Shown: positions 45,728 through 56,090 of the stretch, in pieces
How positions within the stretch are numbered: the first letter of the stretch is position 1
Layout of the letters: the number at the start of each line of letters is the position of its first letter
From: Papio anubis
Lineage: Eukaryota > Chordata > Mammalia > Primates > Cercopithecidae
Assembly (NCBI RefSeq): GCF_008728515.1
Contig: NC_044977.1
Span: forward strand, 192,623,987 to 192,687,986
Reading direction: 5' to 3'
Length of the DNA: 64,000 nt
The notes under the pieces: model-generated
Seen by the model: the letters and a program-made list of their open reading frames with translations, nothing else
Database searches by the model: none
Told to the model about the DNA's origin: nothing
Translations under genes and position numbers: made by a program

Positions 45728-46047
45728 TTTTGTTTTGTTTTGTTTTTTTGAGATGGAGTCTCGCTCTGTTGCCCAGGCTGGAGTGCAGTGGCGCGATCTC
45801 TGCTCACTGCAACCTCTGCCTCCAGGGTTCAGGCCATTCTCCTGCCTCAGCCTCCTGAGTAGCTGGGACTACAGGTGTGCTCCACCTTGCATGACTATTT
45901 TTTGTTTGTTTGTTTGTTTGTTTTTGTACTTTTAGTTGAGACGGGGTTTCACCGTGTTAGCCAGGCTGATCTCAAACTCCTGACCTCAGGTGATCCGCCC
46001 ACCCTGGCCACCCCTAGAATTATAGGCGTGAGCCACCGCACTCAGCC
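45728..46047 (-). mobile_element. Alu, full length
   Basis: Internal (GTTT)n expansion at 45904-45926. Confidence 0.92.
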
Positions 46048-46330
46048 TCTCCCATGTTAATTAGTTTCTGAATATGTGAAGAAGTTACTTTGATTATGTG
46101 ACTATTTTCAGTTAATTTTCTTTGTATCCTTGGAATAGGGAATTCCACCAAGTCTTAAGATTCCTCTTGTCTCCCTTTGCATTTTTTTTTTCAGAGTCAA
46201 CATTAGATCTTTGTATTTGAGGTCAAGCCTGTTGACAGCAATTCCTTCAACTGACAGAAGTTTTTTTTTTAAATGTGATTCATGATTATTTTATGGCTAA
46301 CTGAAACTTTTTCATCCTTCTGTGTTATAG

Positions 46331-46443
46331 TTCGGCAAGAACAAGAATTAAGAAATGGAGGAGCTATCGATAAGAAATTAACTACCCTTGCAGATCTATT
46401 CCGGCCACCCATTGATTTGATGCATAAAGGCAGCTTTGAAACA
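46331..46443 (+). CDS. UBXN7: UBXN7 coding exon 5 (residues 119-156, UAS domain start)
   Basis: 113-nt exon after TGTTATAG. It completes Ile119 and reads RQEQELRNGGAIDKKLTTLA, then DLFRPPIDLMHKGSFET. From about LADLF onward this is the start of the thioredoxin-like UAS domain. It ends in phase 0 at ACA|GTAAGT. Summed coding length of exons 1-5 is 468 nt, exactly 156 codons. The expected continuation (AKECGQ...) was not found in the remaining 17.5 kb, so the CDS is incomplete here only because the window ends. Confidence 0.97.
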
Positions 46444-46514
46444 GTAAGTTGTTGGAGAGTCAGTGCCTTAACTAGGAACGCTTTTGCGTTTTCAATGCCT
46501 TTTAAAAAAAATTA

Positions 46515-46812
46515 CTGGTTTTAGAGGCAGGGTCTTGCTCTGTCATCCAGGCTGGACTGCAGTGACACAATCATAGCTCACTTTAGCCTTGAACTCTTGG
46601 ACTCAAGGGATCCTCCCACCTCAGCCTCCCCAGTAGCTAGGGCTACAGGCATGTGCCACCACACTCAGCTAATTAAAAAAAAATATTTTTAGTAGAGACA
46701 GGGTCTCACTGTGTTGCCCATGCTGGTCTCGAATGCCTGGGTTCAAGCAATCCTCCCACCTCGGCCTCCCAAAGTGTTTGGATTATAGGTGTGAGCCACT
46801 GCACCTGGCCTT
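46515..46812 (-). mobile_element. AluJ-like, ~70 bp after exon 5
   Basis: Antisense; an A-run at 46674-46683 interrupts the TATTTTTAGTAGAG region. Close enough to the exon 5 donor to be of splicing interest. Confidence 0.9.
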
Positions 46813-46920
46813 CAGTGACATTTTTTATTTTTATAAGAGCAAAAAAACATGGTCAGTGTATAGGGAATTGGCATCATAATAAGTATATCTACATGATATG
46901 CCTAAAGGTTACATTGATTT

Positions 46921-46998
46921 ATATTTCTACCAGCAATATATGAAATATATTTCTACCAGCAAGATATGAAATATGTTTCTACCAGCAGTATATGAGAT
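46921..46998. repeat. 26-bp minisatellite, three units
   Basis: Three tandem copies of a 26-bp unit containing TTTCTACCAGCA and ATATGA, the last one diverged. Confidence 0.85.
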
Positions 46999-47549
46999 TG
47001 TTTGATGAAATCCTTTTATTACCCTTGTGTGGTGTCATTTTAGAATCTTTGCCATTTTGATAGCTTTTTAAAATATCTCACTTGTTCGTATATCTTTGAC
47101 TACTACTGAGAATAGTGTGTGTGGTTTGTTAGCCATTTGTAAATTGTTGATAGGTATCTTTTGCCTAAATATTTCTGTGTGGATCCCAGTGTGTTTGAAA
47201 AGAGTGTCTCTAATTGGAGAACACATTCACCCTCAGTTCTTCTTGGTTTTATCATGACTAAACCCAAAGAAACACTTTCCAAAGTAAGTTTACTTGGTTG
47301 TCCGCTAACTTACAGACTTACTGAGGGCAGAGGGAAGATAATTTTTTTTAATAATCCTTGGAACCCGTTCTCGTGCATTAGGGGGAACACATTATATGTT
47401 AAATGAAGGAGTTTAGTAAAGATTTTAGATACTCTTCTGTTGTGGTGTTCACACAGCTTGCCTTTTCGTGTTGAATAGCATGTTAATGCTCTTTTGAGTT
47501 ACAATAGCATTTCCATAGATGTAAATCACTTAAATTTCAGTTAAGTCTT

Positions 47550-47815
47550 TTTTTTTTTCCTTGAGATGGAGTCTCGCCGGAGTGCAGTGGCACGATCTCA
47601 GCTCACTGCAACTTCCGCCTCCCGGGTTCAAGTAATTCTCCTGCCTCAGCCTCCTGAGTAGCTGGGACTACAGGTGCGCGCCACCATGCCTGGCTGATTT
47701 TAGAGACAGAGTTTCACCATATTGGCCAGGCTGGTCTTAAACTCCTGACCTCGTGATCCGCCCACCTCGGCCTCCCACAGTGTGGGATTACAGGCGTGAG
47801 CCACCGCGCCTGGCC
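47550..47815 (-). mobile_element. Alu with internal deletions
   Basis: Perfect direct repeat TTCAGTTAAGTCTT at 47536 and 47816. Confidence 0.95.
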
Positions 47816-47879
47816 TTCAGTTAAGTCTTACTTGTTAGGATCATGTAGGCCAAAGAATAACTGCAAAATGTATATCAAG

Positions 47880-48024
47880 CCCGACAGGTGGCACAAACTA
47901 CTACTTGGGAGGCCGAGGTGGGAGGATCCGTTGAGTCCAGGAGTTCGAGGCTGTAGTGTGTGATGATCATGCCTATGAAAAGCCACTGCACTCCAGCCTG
48001 GGCAACATAGTGAGACCCTATCTT
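47880..48024 (+). mobile_element. FLAM/FAM-like fossil Alu monomer
   Basis: GTTGAGTCCAGGAGTTCGAG followed by GATCATGCCTATGAAAAGCC keeps the 7SL-like 'CCTGTGAATAGCC' stretch that dimeric Alus lost. Confidence 0.7.
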
Positions 48025-48032
48025 TCCCTTTT

Positions 48033-48320
48033 CTTTCTCTTTTTTTTTTGAGACGGGTTCTCATTCTGTCACCTGGGATGGAGTGCAGTGGCAGAATCAT
48101 GGCTCACTGCAGTCTCCAACTCATGGTCTCAATTGATCCCCTGGTCTTAACCTCCCAAATACGTAGGGCTACAGACACCCACCACCACACCTGGCCAATT
48201 TAAAAAGTATTTTGTGGAGAGGGGGGTCTTGTTGTGTTCCCCAGGCTGGTCTCAAATTCCTGGTGTCAAGTGATCCTTCTGCCTTGGTTCCCAAAGTGCT
48301 GGGATTACAGACATGAGCTG
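48033..48320 (-). mobile_element. AluJ-like
   Basis: Antisense and diverged; the end is fused to GAGACCCCATTTCTTAAAC, which may be the tail of the preceding monomer. Confidence 0.85.
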
Positions 48321-48464
48321 AGACCCCATTTCTTAAACAACCGATGTATATCAGCTGTACATTTGAACATGTTATGATTATATTTTTAAAAAATTTGTCC
48401 TTCGATATACTTTTACACTGTCATACATGAAGTGTTTAGGAGAAGGAATTTCATTGTTAGCTTG

Positions 48465-48792
48465 TGTGTTAGTTTGCTTGCATTGCCAGAAAGGAATCCC
48501 CGAGACTGGGCAATTTATAAAGAAAAAGATATTATTTTGACTGACGTTTCTACAGGCTCTATAGAAAACATGGTGCTGACATCTGCTTCTGGTGAGGCCT
48601 CAGGAAGCTTGCAGTCATGGCAGAAGGCAAAGGGGAAGCCGGTGTAACACATGGTACGAGGAGCAAGGGGTCAAGCCATTCACGAGGGGTCCGCCCCCAT
48701 GACCCAGACACCACCTATGAGGCCCCACCCCTAACACTGGGGATTACATTTTAGTATGAGATTTGGAGGGGACAAATGTCCAAACTATATCA
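48465..48792 (-). mobile_element. MST/THE1-type MaLR solo LTR
   Basis: Antisense LTR. On the + strand it begins TGTGTTAG with 'GAGACTGGGCAATTTATAAA' and ends 'GGGGACAAATGTCCAAAC' then TATATCA, the reversed start of MST/THE1 LTRs. The AATAAA-type end and 'CATGGCAGAAGGCAAAGGGG' fit the same family. Possible 5-bp target duplication GCTTG/GCGTG. No internal ERVL-MaLR sequence is adjacent, so it is a solo LTR. Confidence 0.8.
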
Positions 48793-50039
48793 GCGTGCTC
48801 TCCAGTTTCAATTTTCTGAGTCAGAAAACCATGAAAGTGGTTTGGCTGCATGGAAAAGAAAACCCAAATGATGATAATTTGACGAAACAGTGATGGGTTT
48901 TTGTCAGTAATAAGCTTAGAGTTGAAGAAATTGTTGGTGTTCGTTCATAATTTCAAAGATGTCAGGTTAGATGTCTCCTCAGTTTTCTTCATCTTTCCCT
49001 CATGGTCTCAACATGGCAGCTGCCTGTTCTTCCTAGTATTCTGGTGATAATACAGACATTGAGACAGAGAATAGCAGCAAGATGAAAGGCAGAAAAGGAT
49101 CTTAGTTTGTTTTGGCATGTTTTCTGTTTTTATTAGCTTCTGAGTTGCTCTAGGACGTGATGCAGTAACTAAGCTTGATTTAATTTGGTCACTTTGGAGT
49201 GAAGAAGCAGTTACTCTTCTGCTTGCTCATTAAGGGAAAGTAGGAATCTCTTTTGATGTTGTCCCCTGAATTGTAGGTTATATCACCTTTTTTGCCTTGT
49301 ATTTCATGGCCTGTGTTTACCGCAGTCTTTTTTTTTTTTTCACTGATAATATTATGCTTAACCATCTGCAAGATTTTAAATGAAATAAACATTCCCTTCC
49401 AAAAGCAGGTATTTCATTATGGTTAATGATACATGTATTAGTTTTATAAAAATTAGGGAGATAACATGCAAAATTAAGTCATTGAAGTTTAGAAAGATAA
49501 ATGTTAAAAATTAGAGGGATACTCTTTGGCTGACCAAGGAGGGCCCATAGGTTTGTTCCTCAATATTAGATGTGAATGTGAGCCACAGTTTTGCAGGTTT
49601 AGAAACTAGTGTAACTAGAGGTAGATCATGTTCAAGGATTCTTTGTGGCTCATGCTAACCAGATGAGAGAGAATGATTAATTCACTTGTTCACTCAATGC
49701 ATATTTATTGAGTCTTTGTGTTGCAGGATCTAGTTTTAGGTGATGGAGAGTAAAGGTTTGACTGCATGTGAGAGAGACCGGGAAAAAACCAAACAGTAGC
49801 TTATTTATGTATTTATTTATTTAATTATACTTTAAGTTCTAGGGCATATGTGCACAACGTGCAGGTTTGATCCATAGGTATACATATGCCTTGTTGGTTT
49901 GCTGCCCCATCAACTCGTCATCTATATTAGGTATTTCTCCTAATGCTATCCCTCTCCCAGCCCCCCAGCCCCCGACAGGCTCCGGTGTGTGATGTTCCCT
50001 GCCCTGTGTCCAAGTGATCTCATTGTTCAATACCCACCT

Positions 50040-53000
50040 ATGAGTGAGATCATGGCGGTGTTTGGTTTTCTGTCCTTGTAATAGTTTCTCAGAATGATGG
50101 TTTCCAGCTTCATCCATGTCCCTGCAAAGGACATAAACTCATCCCTTTTTTATGGCTGCATAGTATTCCATGGTGTATATGTGCCACATTTTCTTAATGC
50201 AGTCTCTCATTGATGGACATTTGGGTTGGTTCCAAGTCTTTGCTATTGTGAATAGTGCTGCAGTAAACATACGTGTACATGTGTCTTTATAGTAGCATGA
50301 TTTATAATCCTTTGGGTATATACCCAGTAATAGGATTGCTGGGTCAAATGGTAATTCTAGTTCTAGATCCTTGAGGAATCACCACACTGTCTTCCACAAT
50401 GGTTGAACTAATTTACACTCCCATCAACAGTGTAAAAGTGTTCCTGTTTCTCCACATCCTCTCCAGCATCTGTTGTTTACTGACTTTTTAATGATCGCCA
50501 TTCTAACTGACATGAGATGGTATCTCATTGTGGTTTTGATTTGCGTTCCTCTGATGACCAGTGATGATGAGCATTTTTTCATGTGTCTGTTGGCTGCATA
50601 GATGTCTTCTTTTGAGAAGTGTCTGTTCATATCCTTTGCCCACTTTTTGATGGGGTTGTTTGTTTTTTTTCTTGTAAATTCATTTTAGTTTTTTTGTAGA
50701 TTCTGGATATTAGCCCTTTGTCAGATGGGTAGATTGAAAAAATTTTCTTCCATTCTGTAGGTTGCCTGTTCACCCTAATGGTAGTTTCTTTTGCTGTGCA
50801 GAAGCTCTTTTGTTTAATTAGATCCCATTTGTCTATTTTGGCTTTTGTTGCCATTGCTATTGGTGTTTTAGTCATGAAGTCTTTGTCCATGCCTATGTCC
50901 TGAATGGTATTGCCTAGGTTTTCTTCTAGGGTTTTTATGGTTTTAGGTCTAACATTTATGTCTTTAATCCATCTTGAATTAATTTTTGTATAAGGTGTAA
51001 GGAAGGGGTCTAGTTTCAGCTTTCCTACCTATGGCTAGCCAGTTTTCCCAGCACCATTTATTAAATGGAATGTTTTTATTATTCAAGGGAATCCTTTCCC
51101 CATTTCTTGTTTTTGTGAGGTTTATCAAAAGATTGGATGGTTGTAGATGTGTGGTGCTATTTCCGAGGGCTCTGTTCTGTTCCACTGATCTATATAATCT
51201 GTTTTGGTACCAGTACCATGCTGTTTTGGTTACTGTAGCCTTGTCGTATGGTTTGAAGTCAGGTAGCGTGATGCCTCCAGCTTTGTTCTTTTTGCTTAGG
51301 ATTGTCTTGGCAATGCGGGCTCTTTTTTGGTTCCATATGAATTAAAGTAGTTTTTTCCAATTCTGTGAAGAAAGTCGTTGGTAGCTTGATGGGGATGGCA
51401 TTGAATCTATAAATTACGTTGGGCAGTATGGCCATTTTCACAGTATTGATTCTTCCTATCCATGAGCATGGTATGTCCTTCCATTTGTTTGTGTCCTCTT
51501 TTATTTCACTGAGCAGTAGTTTGTAGTTCTCCTTGAAGAGGTCCTTTACATCCCTTGTAAGTTGGATTTCTAGGTATTTTATTCTCTTTGAAGCAATTGT
51601 GAATGGGAGTTCACTCATGATTTGGCTCTTTGTTTGTCTGTTAATGGTGTATAGAATGCTTGTGATTTTTGCACATTAATTTTGTATCCTAAGACTTTGC
51701 TGAAGTTGCTTACCAGCTTAAGGAGATTTTGGGCTGAGATGATGGGGTTTTCTAAATGTACGATCATGTCATCTGCAAACAGGGACAATTTGACTTCCTC
51801 ATTTCCTAATTGACTACCCTTTATAAATTTGTCTTGCCTGATGCCCTGGCCAGAACTTCCAACACTCTGTTGAATAGGAGTGGTGAGAGAGGGCATTCTT
51901 GTCTTGTGCTGGTTTTCAAAGGGAATGCTTCCAGTTTTTGCCCATTCAGTGTGATATTGGCTGTGGGTTTGTCATAAATAGCTCTTACTATTTTGAGATA
52001 CGTTCCATCTGTACCTAGTTTATTGAGAGTTTTTAGCGTGAAGGGCTGTTGAATTTTGTCAAAGGCCTTTTCTGCATCTATTGAGATGATCATATGGTTT
52101 TTGTCATTGGTTCTGTTTATGTGATGGATTATGTTTATTGATTTGCATATGTTGAACCTGCCTTGTATCCCAGAGATGAAGCCGACTTGATCATAGTGGA
52201 TAAGCTTTTTGATATGCTGCTGGATTCGGTTTGCCAGTATTTTTTTTGAGGATTTTCGCATCAATGTTCATCAGGGATGTTGGTCTAAAATTCTCTTTTT
52301 TTGTTGTGTCTCTGCCAGGCTTTGGTATCAGGATGATGTTGGCCTCATAAAATGAGTTAGGGAGGATTCCCTCTTTTTCTGTTGATTGGAATAGTTTCAG
52401 AAGGAATGATACCAGCTCCTCCTTGTACCTCTGGTAGAATTTGGCTATGAATCCATCCGGTCCTGGACTTTTTTTGGTTGATAGACTATTAATTATTGCT
52501 GCAATTTCAGAGCCTGTTATTGGTCTATTCAGAGATTCAGCTGCTTCTTCTAGATTTTCTAGTTTATTTGCATAGAGGTGTTTATAGTATTCTCTGATGG
52601 TAGTTTGTATTTCTGTGGGATTGGTGGTGATATCCCCTTGATCATTTTTTATTGCGTCTATTTGATTCTTCTCTCTCTTCTTTATTCTTGTTAGCGGTCT
52701 ATCAATTTTGTTGATCTTTTCAAAAAACCAGCTCCTAGATTCATTGATTTTTTTTTGCAGGGTTTTTTGTGTCTCTGTCTCTTTCAGTTCTGCTCTGATC
52801 TTAGTTATTCCTGGCCTTCTGCTAGCTTTTGAAAGTGTTTGCTCTTGCTACTCTAGTTCTTTTAATTGTGATGTTAGGGTGTCAATTTTAGATCTTTCCT
52901 CTTGTGGGCATTTAGTGCTATAAATTTCCCTCTACACACTACTTTAAATGTGTCTCAGAGATTCTGGTATGTTGTTTCTTTGTTCTCATTGGTTTCAAAG

Positions 53001-53605
53001 AACATCTTTATTTCTGCCTTCATTTCGTTATTTACCCAGCAGTCGTTCAGGAGCAGGTTGTTCAGTTTCCATGTAGTTGTGCAGTTTTGAGTGAGTTTCT
53101 TAATCCTGAGTTCTAATTTGATTGCGCTGTGGTCTGAGAGACAGTTTGTTATGATTTCTGTTCTTTTACATTTGCTGAGGAGTGCTTTACTTCCAACTAT
53201 GTGGTCAATTTTGGAATAAGTGCAATGTGGTGCTGAGAAGAATGTATATTCTGTTGATTTGGGGTGGAGAGTTCTGTAGATGTCTATTAGGTCTGCTTGT
53301 TGCAGAGCTGAGTTCAGGTCCTGGATATCCTTGTTAACGTTCTGTCTCATTAATCTGTCTAATATTGACAGTGGGGTGTTAAATTCTCCCATTATTATTG
53401 TGTGGGAGTCTAAGTCTCTTTGCAGGTCTCTAAGGACTTGCTTTATGAATCTGGGTGCTCCTGTATTGGGTGCATATCTGTTTAGGATAGTCAGCTCTTT
53501 TTGTTGAATTGACCCCGTTACCATTATGTAATGGCCTTCTTTGTCTCTTTTGATCTTTGTTGGTTTAAAGTCTGTTTTATCAGAGACTAGGATTGCAACC
53601 CCTGT

Positions 53606-53639
<34 letters not shown>

Positions 53640-53839
53640 TTCCATTTGCTTGGTAGATCTTCCTCCATCTCTTTATTTTGAGCCTGTTTGCGTCTTTGCA
53701 CGTGAGATGGGTCTCCTGAATACAGCACACTGATGGGTCTTGACTCTATCCAATTTGCCAGTCTGTGTCTTTTAATTGGGGCCTTTAGCCCATTTACATT
53801 TAAGGTTAAAGTTGTTGTGTGTGAATATGATCCTGTCAT
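50040..53839 (-). pseudogene. L1 ORF2 remnant (endonuclease/reverse transcriptase)
   Basis: The longest open piece, 52955-53839 (minus), reads MTGSYSHTTTLTLNVNGLKA onward, the ORF2p N-terminus and APE-like endonuclease domain. A compensated frameshift follows near residues 33-65, and a homopolymer-encoded lysine run near residue 70. Further pieces at 51821-52264 (RT palm, 'IISIDAEKAFDKIQ'), 51259-51896 and 49839-51185 are in different frames. No intact ORF2p can be made. Confidence 0.9.
53608..53637. repeat. Expanded T-run inside L1 ORF2
   Basis: About 30 T, read on the minus strand as a lysine run at ORF2p residues ~68-77. The L1 consensus has only a short A-run here. Confidence 0.85.
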
Positions 53840-54880
53840 TATGACGTTAGCTGGTTATTTTGCTCCTTAGTTGATGCATTAGTGCTTCCTTTAGGAGCTC
53901 TTGTAGGGCAGGTCTGGTGGTGACAAAATTTCAGCATTTGCTTGTCTGTAACGGATTTTATTTCTCCTTCACTTATGAAGCTTAGTTTGGCTGGATATGA
54001 AATTTTGGGTTGAAAATTCTTTTCTTTAAGAATGTTGAATATTGGCCCCCACTCTCTTCTGGCTTGTAGGGTTTCTGCTGAGAGATCTGCTGTTAGTCTG
54101 ATGGGCTTCCCTTTGTGGGTAACTTGACCTTTCTCTCTGGCTGCCCTTAACACTTTTTCCTTCATTTCAATCTTGGTGAATCTGACAGTTGATGTGTTTT
54201 GGGGTTGCTCTTCTCGAGGAGTATCTATGTAGTGGTCTCTGTGTTTCCTGAAATTGAATGTTGGCCTGCCTTCCTAAGTTGGGGAAGTTCTCCTGGATAA
54301 TATCCTGAAGAGTGTTTTCCAACTCGATTCCATTCTCCCCATCACTTTCAGGTACACCAATCAAACGTAGATTTGGTCTTTTCACATAGTCTCATATTTC
54401 TTGGAGGCTTTGTTTGTTTCTTTTTACTTTTTTCTCTAACCTTGTCTCCTCGCTTTATTTCAGTAATTTGATCTTCAATCACTGATACCCTTTCTTCCAC
54501 TTGACCAAATCAGCTATTGAAGCTTATGCATGCGTCACGAAATTCTCATGCCATGGTTTTCAGCTCCATCAGGTCACTTAAGGTCTTCTCTACACTGTTT
54601 ATTCTAGTTAGCCATTCGTCTAATCTTTTTTCAAGGTTTTTAGCTTCCTTGCAATGGGTCCGAACATCCTCCTTTAGCTCGGAGAAGTTATAACCGACCT
54701 TCTGAAGCCTACTTCTGTCAACTTGTCAAAGTCATTCTCCGTCCAGCTTTGTTCTGTTGCTGGCGAGGAGCTGCGATCCTTTGGAGGAGAAGAGATGCTC
54801 TGGTTTTTAGAATTTTCAGCTTTTCTGCTCTGGCTTCTCCTCATCTTTGTGGTTTTATCTACCTTTGGTCTTTGATGTTG
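53839..54880 (-). pseudogene. L1 ORF1 remnant (RNA-binding protein)
   Basis: Three separate frames carry ORF1p sequence: N-terminus (54674-54880, 'SSSPATEQSWTENDFDKL'), RRM region (54167-54385, 'RPNLRLIGVPESDGENG') and C-terminal domain (53839-54165, 'GKPIRLTADLSAETLQARRE'). The coiled-coil part between 54390 and 54670 is interrupted. It is non-functional. Confidence 0.88.
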
Positions 54881-55493
54881 GTGACCTACAGATGGGGTTT
54901 TGGTGTACATGACCTTTTTTTTGATGTTGATGCTGTTCCTTTCTGTTTGTTAGTTTTCCTTTTAACAGGTCCTTGAGCTGTAGGTCTGTTGGAGTTTGCT
55001 GGAGGTCCACTCCAGACCCTGTTTGCCTGGGTATCACTAGTGTAGGCTGCAGAACAGCAAATACTGCTGCCTGATCCTTCCTCTGGAAGCTTCGTCCCAG
55101 AGGGGCAGCCGCCTATATGACGTGTCTGTTGGCCCCTACTGGGAGGTGTCTCCCAGTTAGGCTACATGAGGGTCAGGGACCCACTTGAGGAGGCAGTCTG
55201 TCCTTTCTCAGCACTCAAATGTCATGCTGGGAGAACCACTGCTCTCTTCAGAGCTGTCAGACAGGGACGTTGAAGTCTGCAGAAGTTGTCTGCTGCCTTT
55301 TGTTCTGCTATGCCCTGCCCACAGAGGTGGAGTTTAGGGGCAGTAGGCCTTGCTGAGCTCTGCCCAGTTGGAGCTTCCCAGCCACTTTGTTTACCTGTTC
55401 AAACCTCAGCAATGGCGGACGCCCCTCCCCCAGCCAGGCCTCCTCCTTGCAGACTGCCACGCTAGCAGTGAGCAAGGCTCCGTGGGCGTGGGA

Positions 55494-55664
55494 CCCACTG
55501 AGCCAGGCACGGGAGAGAATCACTTGTCTGCCGCTTGCTAAAACCTTGGGAAAAGCACAGTGTTTGGGGGGAGTGCAGCCCACTGAGCCAGGCACGGGAG
55601 AGAATCACCTTGTCTGCCGTTTGCTAAGACCTTGGGAAAAGCGCAGTGTTTGGGGGGAGTGCCC
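55494..55664. repeat. 85-bp tandem duplication in the L1 5'UTR
   Basis: Two head-to-tail units, 55494-55578 and 55579-55664, both start CCCACTGAGCCAGGCACGGG and end GTGTTTGGGGGGAGTG. They differ at only a few positions (CACTTG/CACCTTG, GCTTGC/GTTTGC, GCACAG/GCGCAG). Human L1PA 5'UTRs, as I recall them, have one copy. Confidence 0.85.
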
Positions 55665-56090
55665 CGTTTTTCCAGGAAGTCTGTCACGGCTTCCCTTGGC
55701 TAGGAAAGGGAAATCCTCCAGCCCCCTGTGCTTCCCTGGTGAGATGATGCCCTGCCCTGCTTCAGCTCGCCCTCTGTGGGCTGCACCCACTGGCCAACCA
55801 GTCCCAGTGAGGTGAACCAGGTACCTCAGTTGGAAATGCAGAAGTCATCCGTCTCTGCGTTGATCATGCCGGGAGCTGCAGAGGGAGCTGTTCCTTTGCG
55901 GCCGTCTTGGAATGTCCCACCATAAACAGCAGCTTCAGAGCTTCAGCAGGTGGAGTCCAGACCGTCAGCAGGACTCGCTCTGTGAAGTGATCAGAGCTGC
56001 AGAATTTTTTCTGTCTTGCTCTGCCATCCCCTGTGTCTTGCTTTCCCTTGTCTGCATGATTCAAGTTGGCTTACCACCATATTTGCTTAC

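Larger units (their letters stand above)
44288..46330 (+). other. UBXN7: UBXN7 intron 4
   Basis: 2.0-kb intron with three Alus (antisense, sense, antisense) at 45016-46047. The rest is unique AT-rich DNA; 44290-45000 has no repeat or gene that I recognise. Confidence 0.93.
49803..55923 (-). mobile_element. Near-full-length LINE-1 (L1PA-type), inactivated
   Basis: Antisense primate L1 of about 6.1 kb. The 3' end with an A/T-rich tail is at 49803; the 5'UTR ends at about 55923. Flanks AAACAGTAGCTT (49791-49802) and AAACAGCAGCTT (55924-55935) form a 12-bp target-site duplication with one mismatch. ORF1 (about 53840-54880), the short spacer and ORF2 (about 50040-53839) are recognisable but broken into many frames by stops and frameshifts. 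The 5'UTR is nearly complete. It keeps the segment at about 54990-55118 that hominoid L1PA3 and younger families have lost. It predates or parallels the human L1PA2-4 families; the exact subfamily is not asserted. Confidence 0.92.

Noticed and set aside
48432..48647. Short frame at 48432-48647
   Set aside because: Mostly MST-type LTR sequence.
55387..55815. 142-codon frame in the L1 5'UTR
   Set aside because: It exists because the 85-bp tandem duplication keeps the frame; the sequence is L1 5'UTR. The known L1 antisense ORF0 was not confirmed here.
55919..56090. Possible upstream LTR continuation of the ERV unit
   Set aside because: This stretch does not match the U3 at 56521-57265, and the 15-bp direct repeat places the insertion boundary at 56105.
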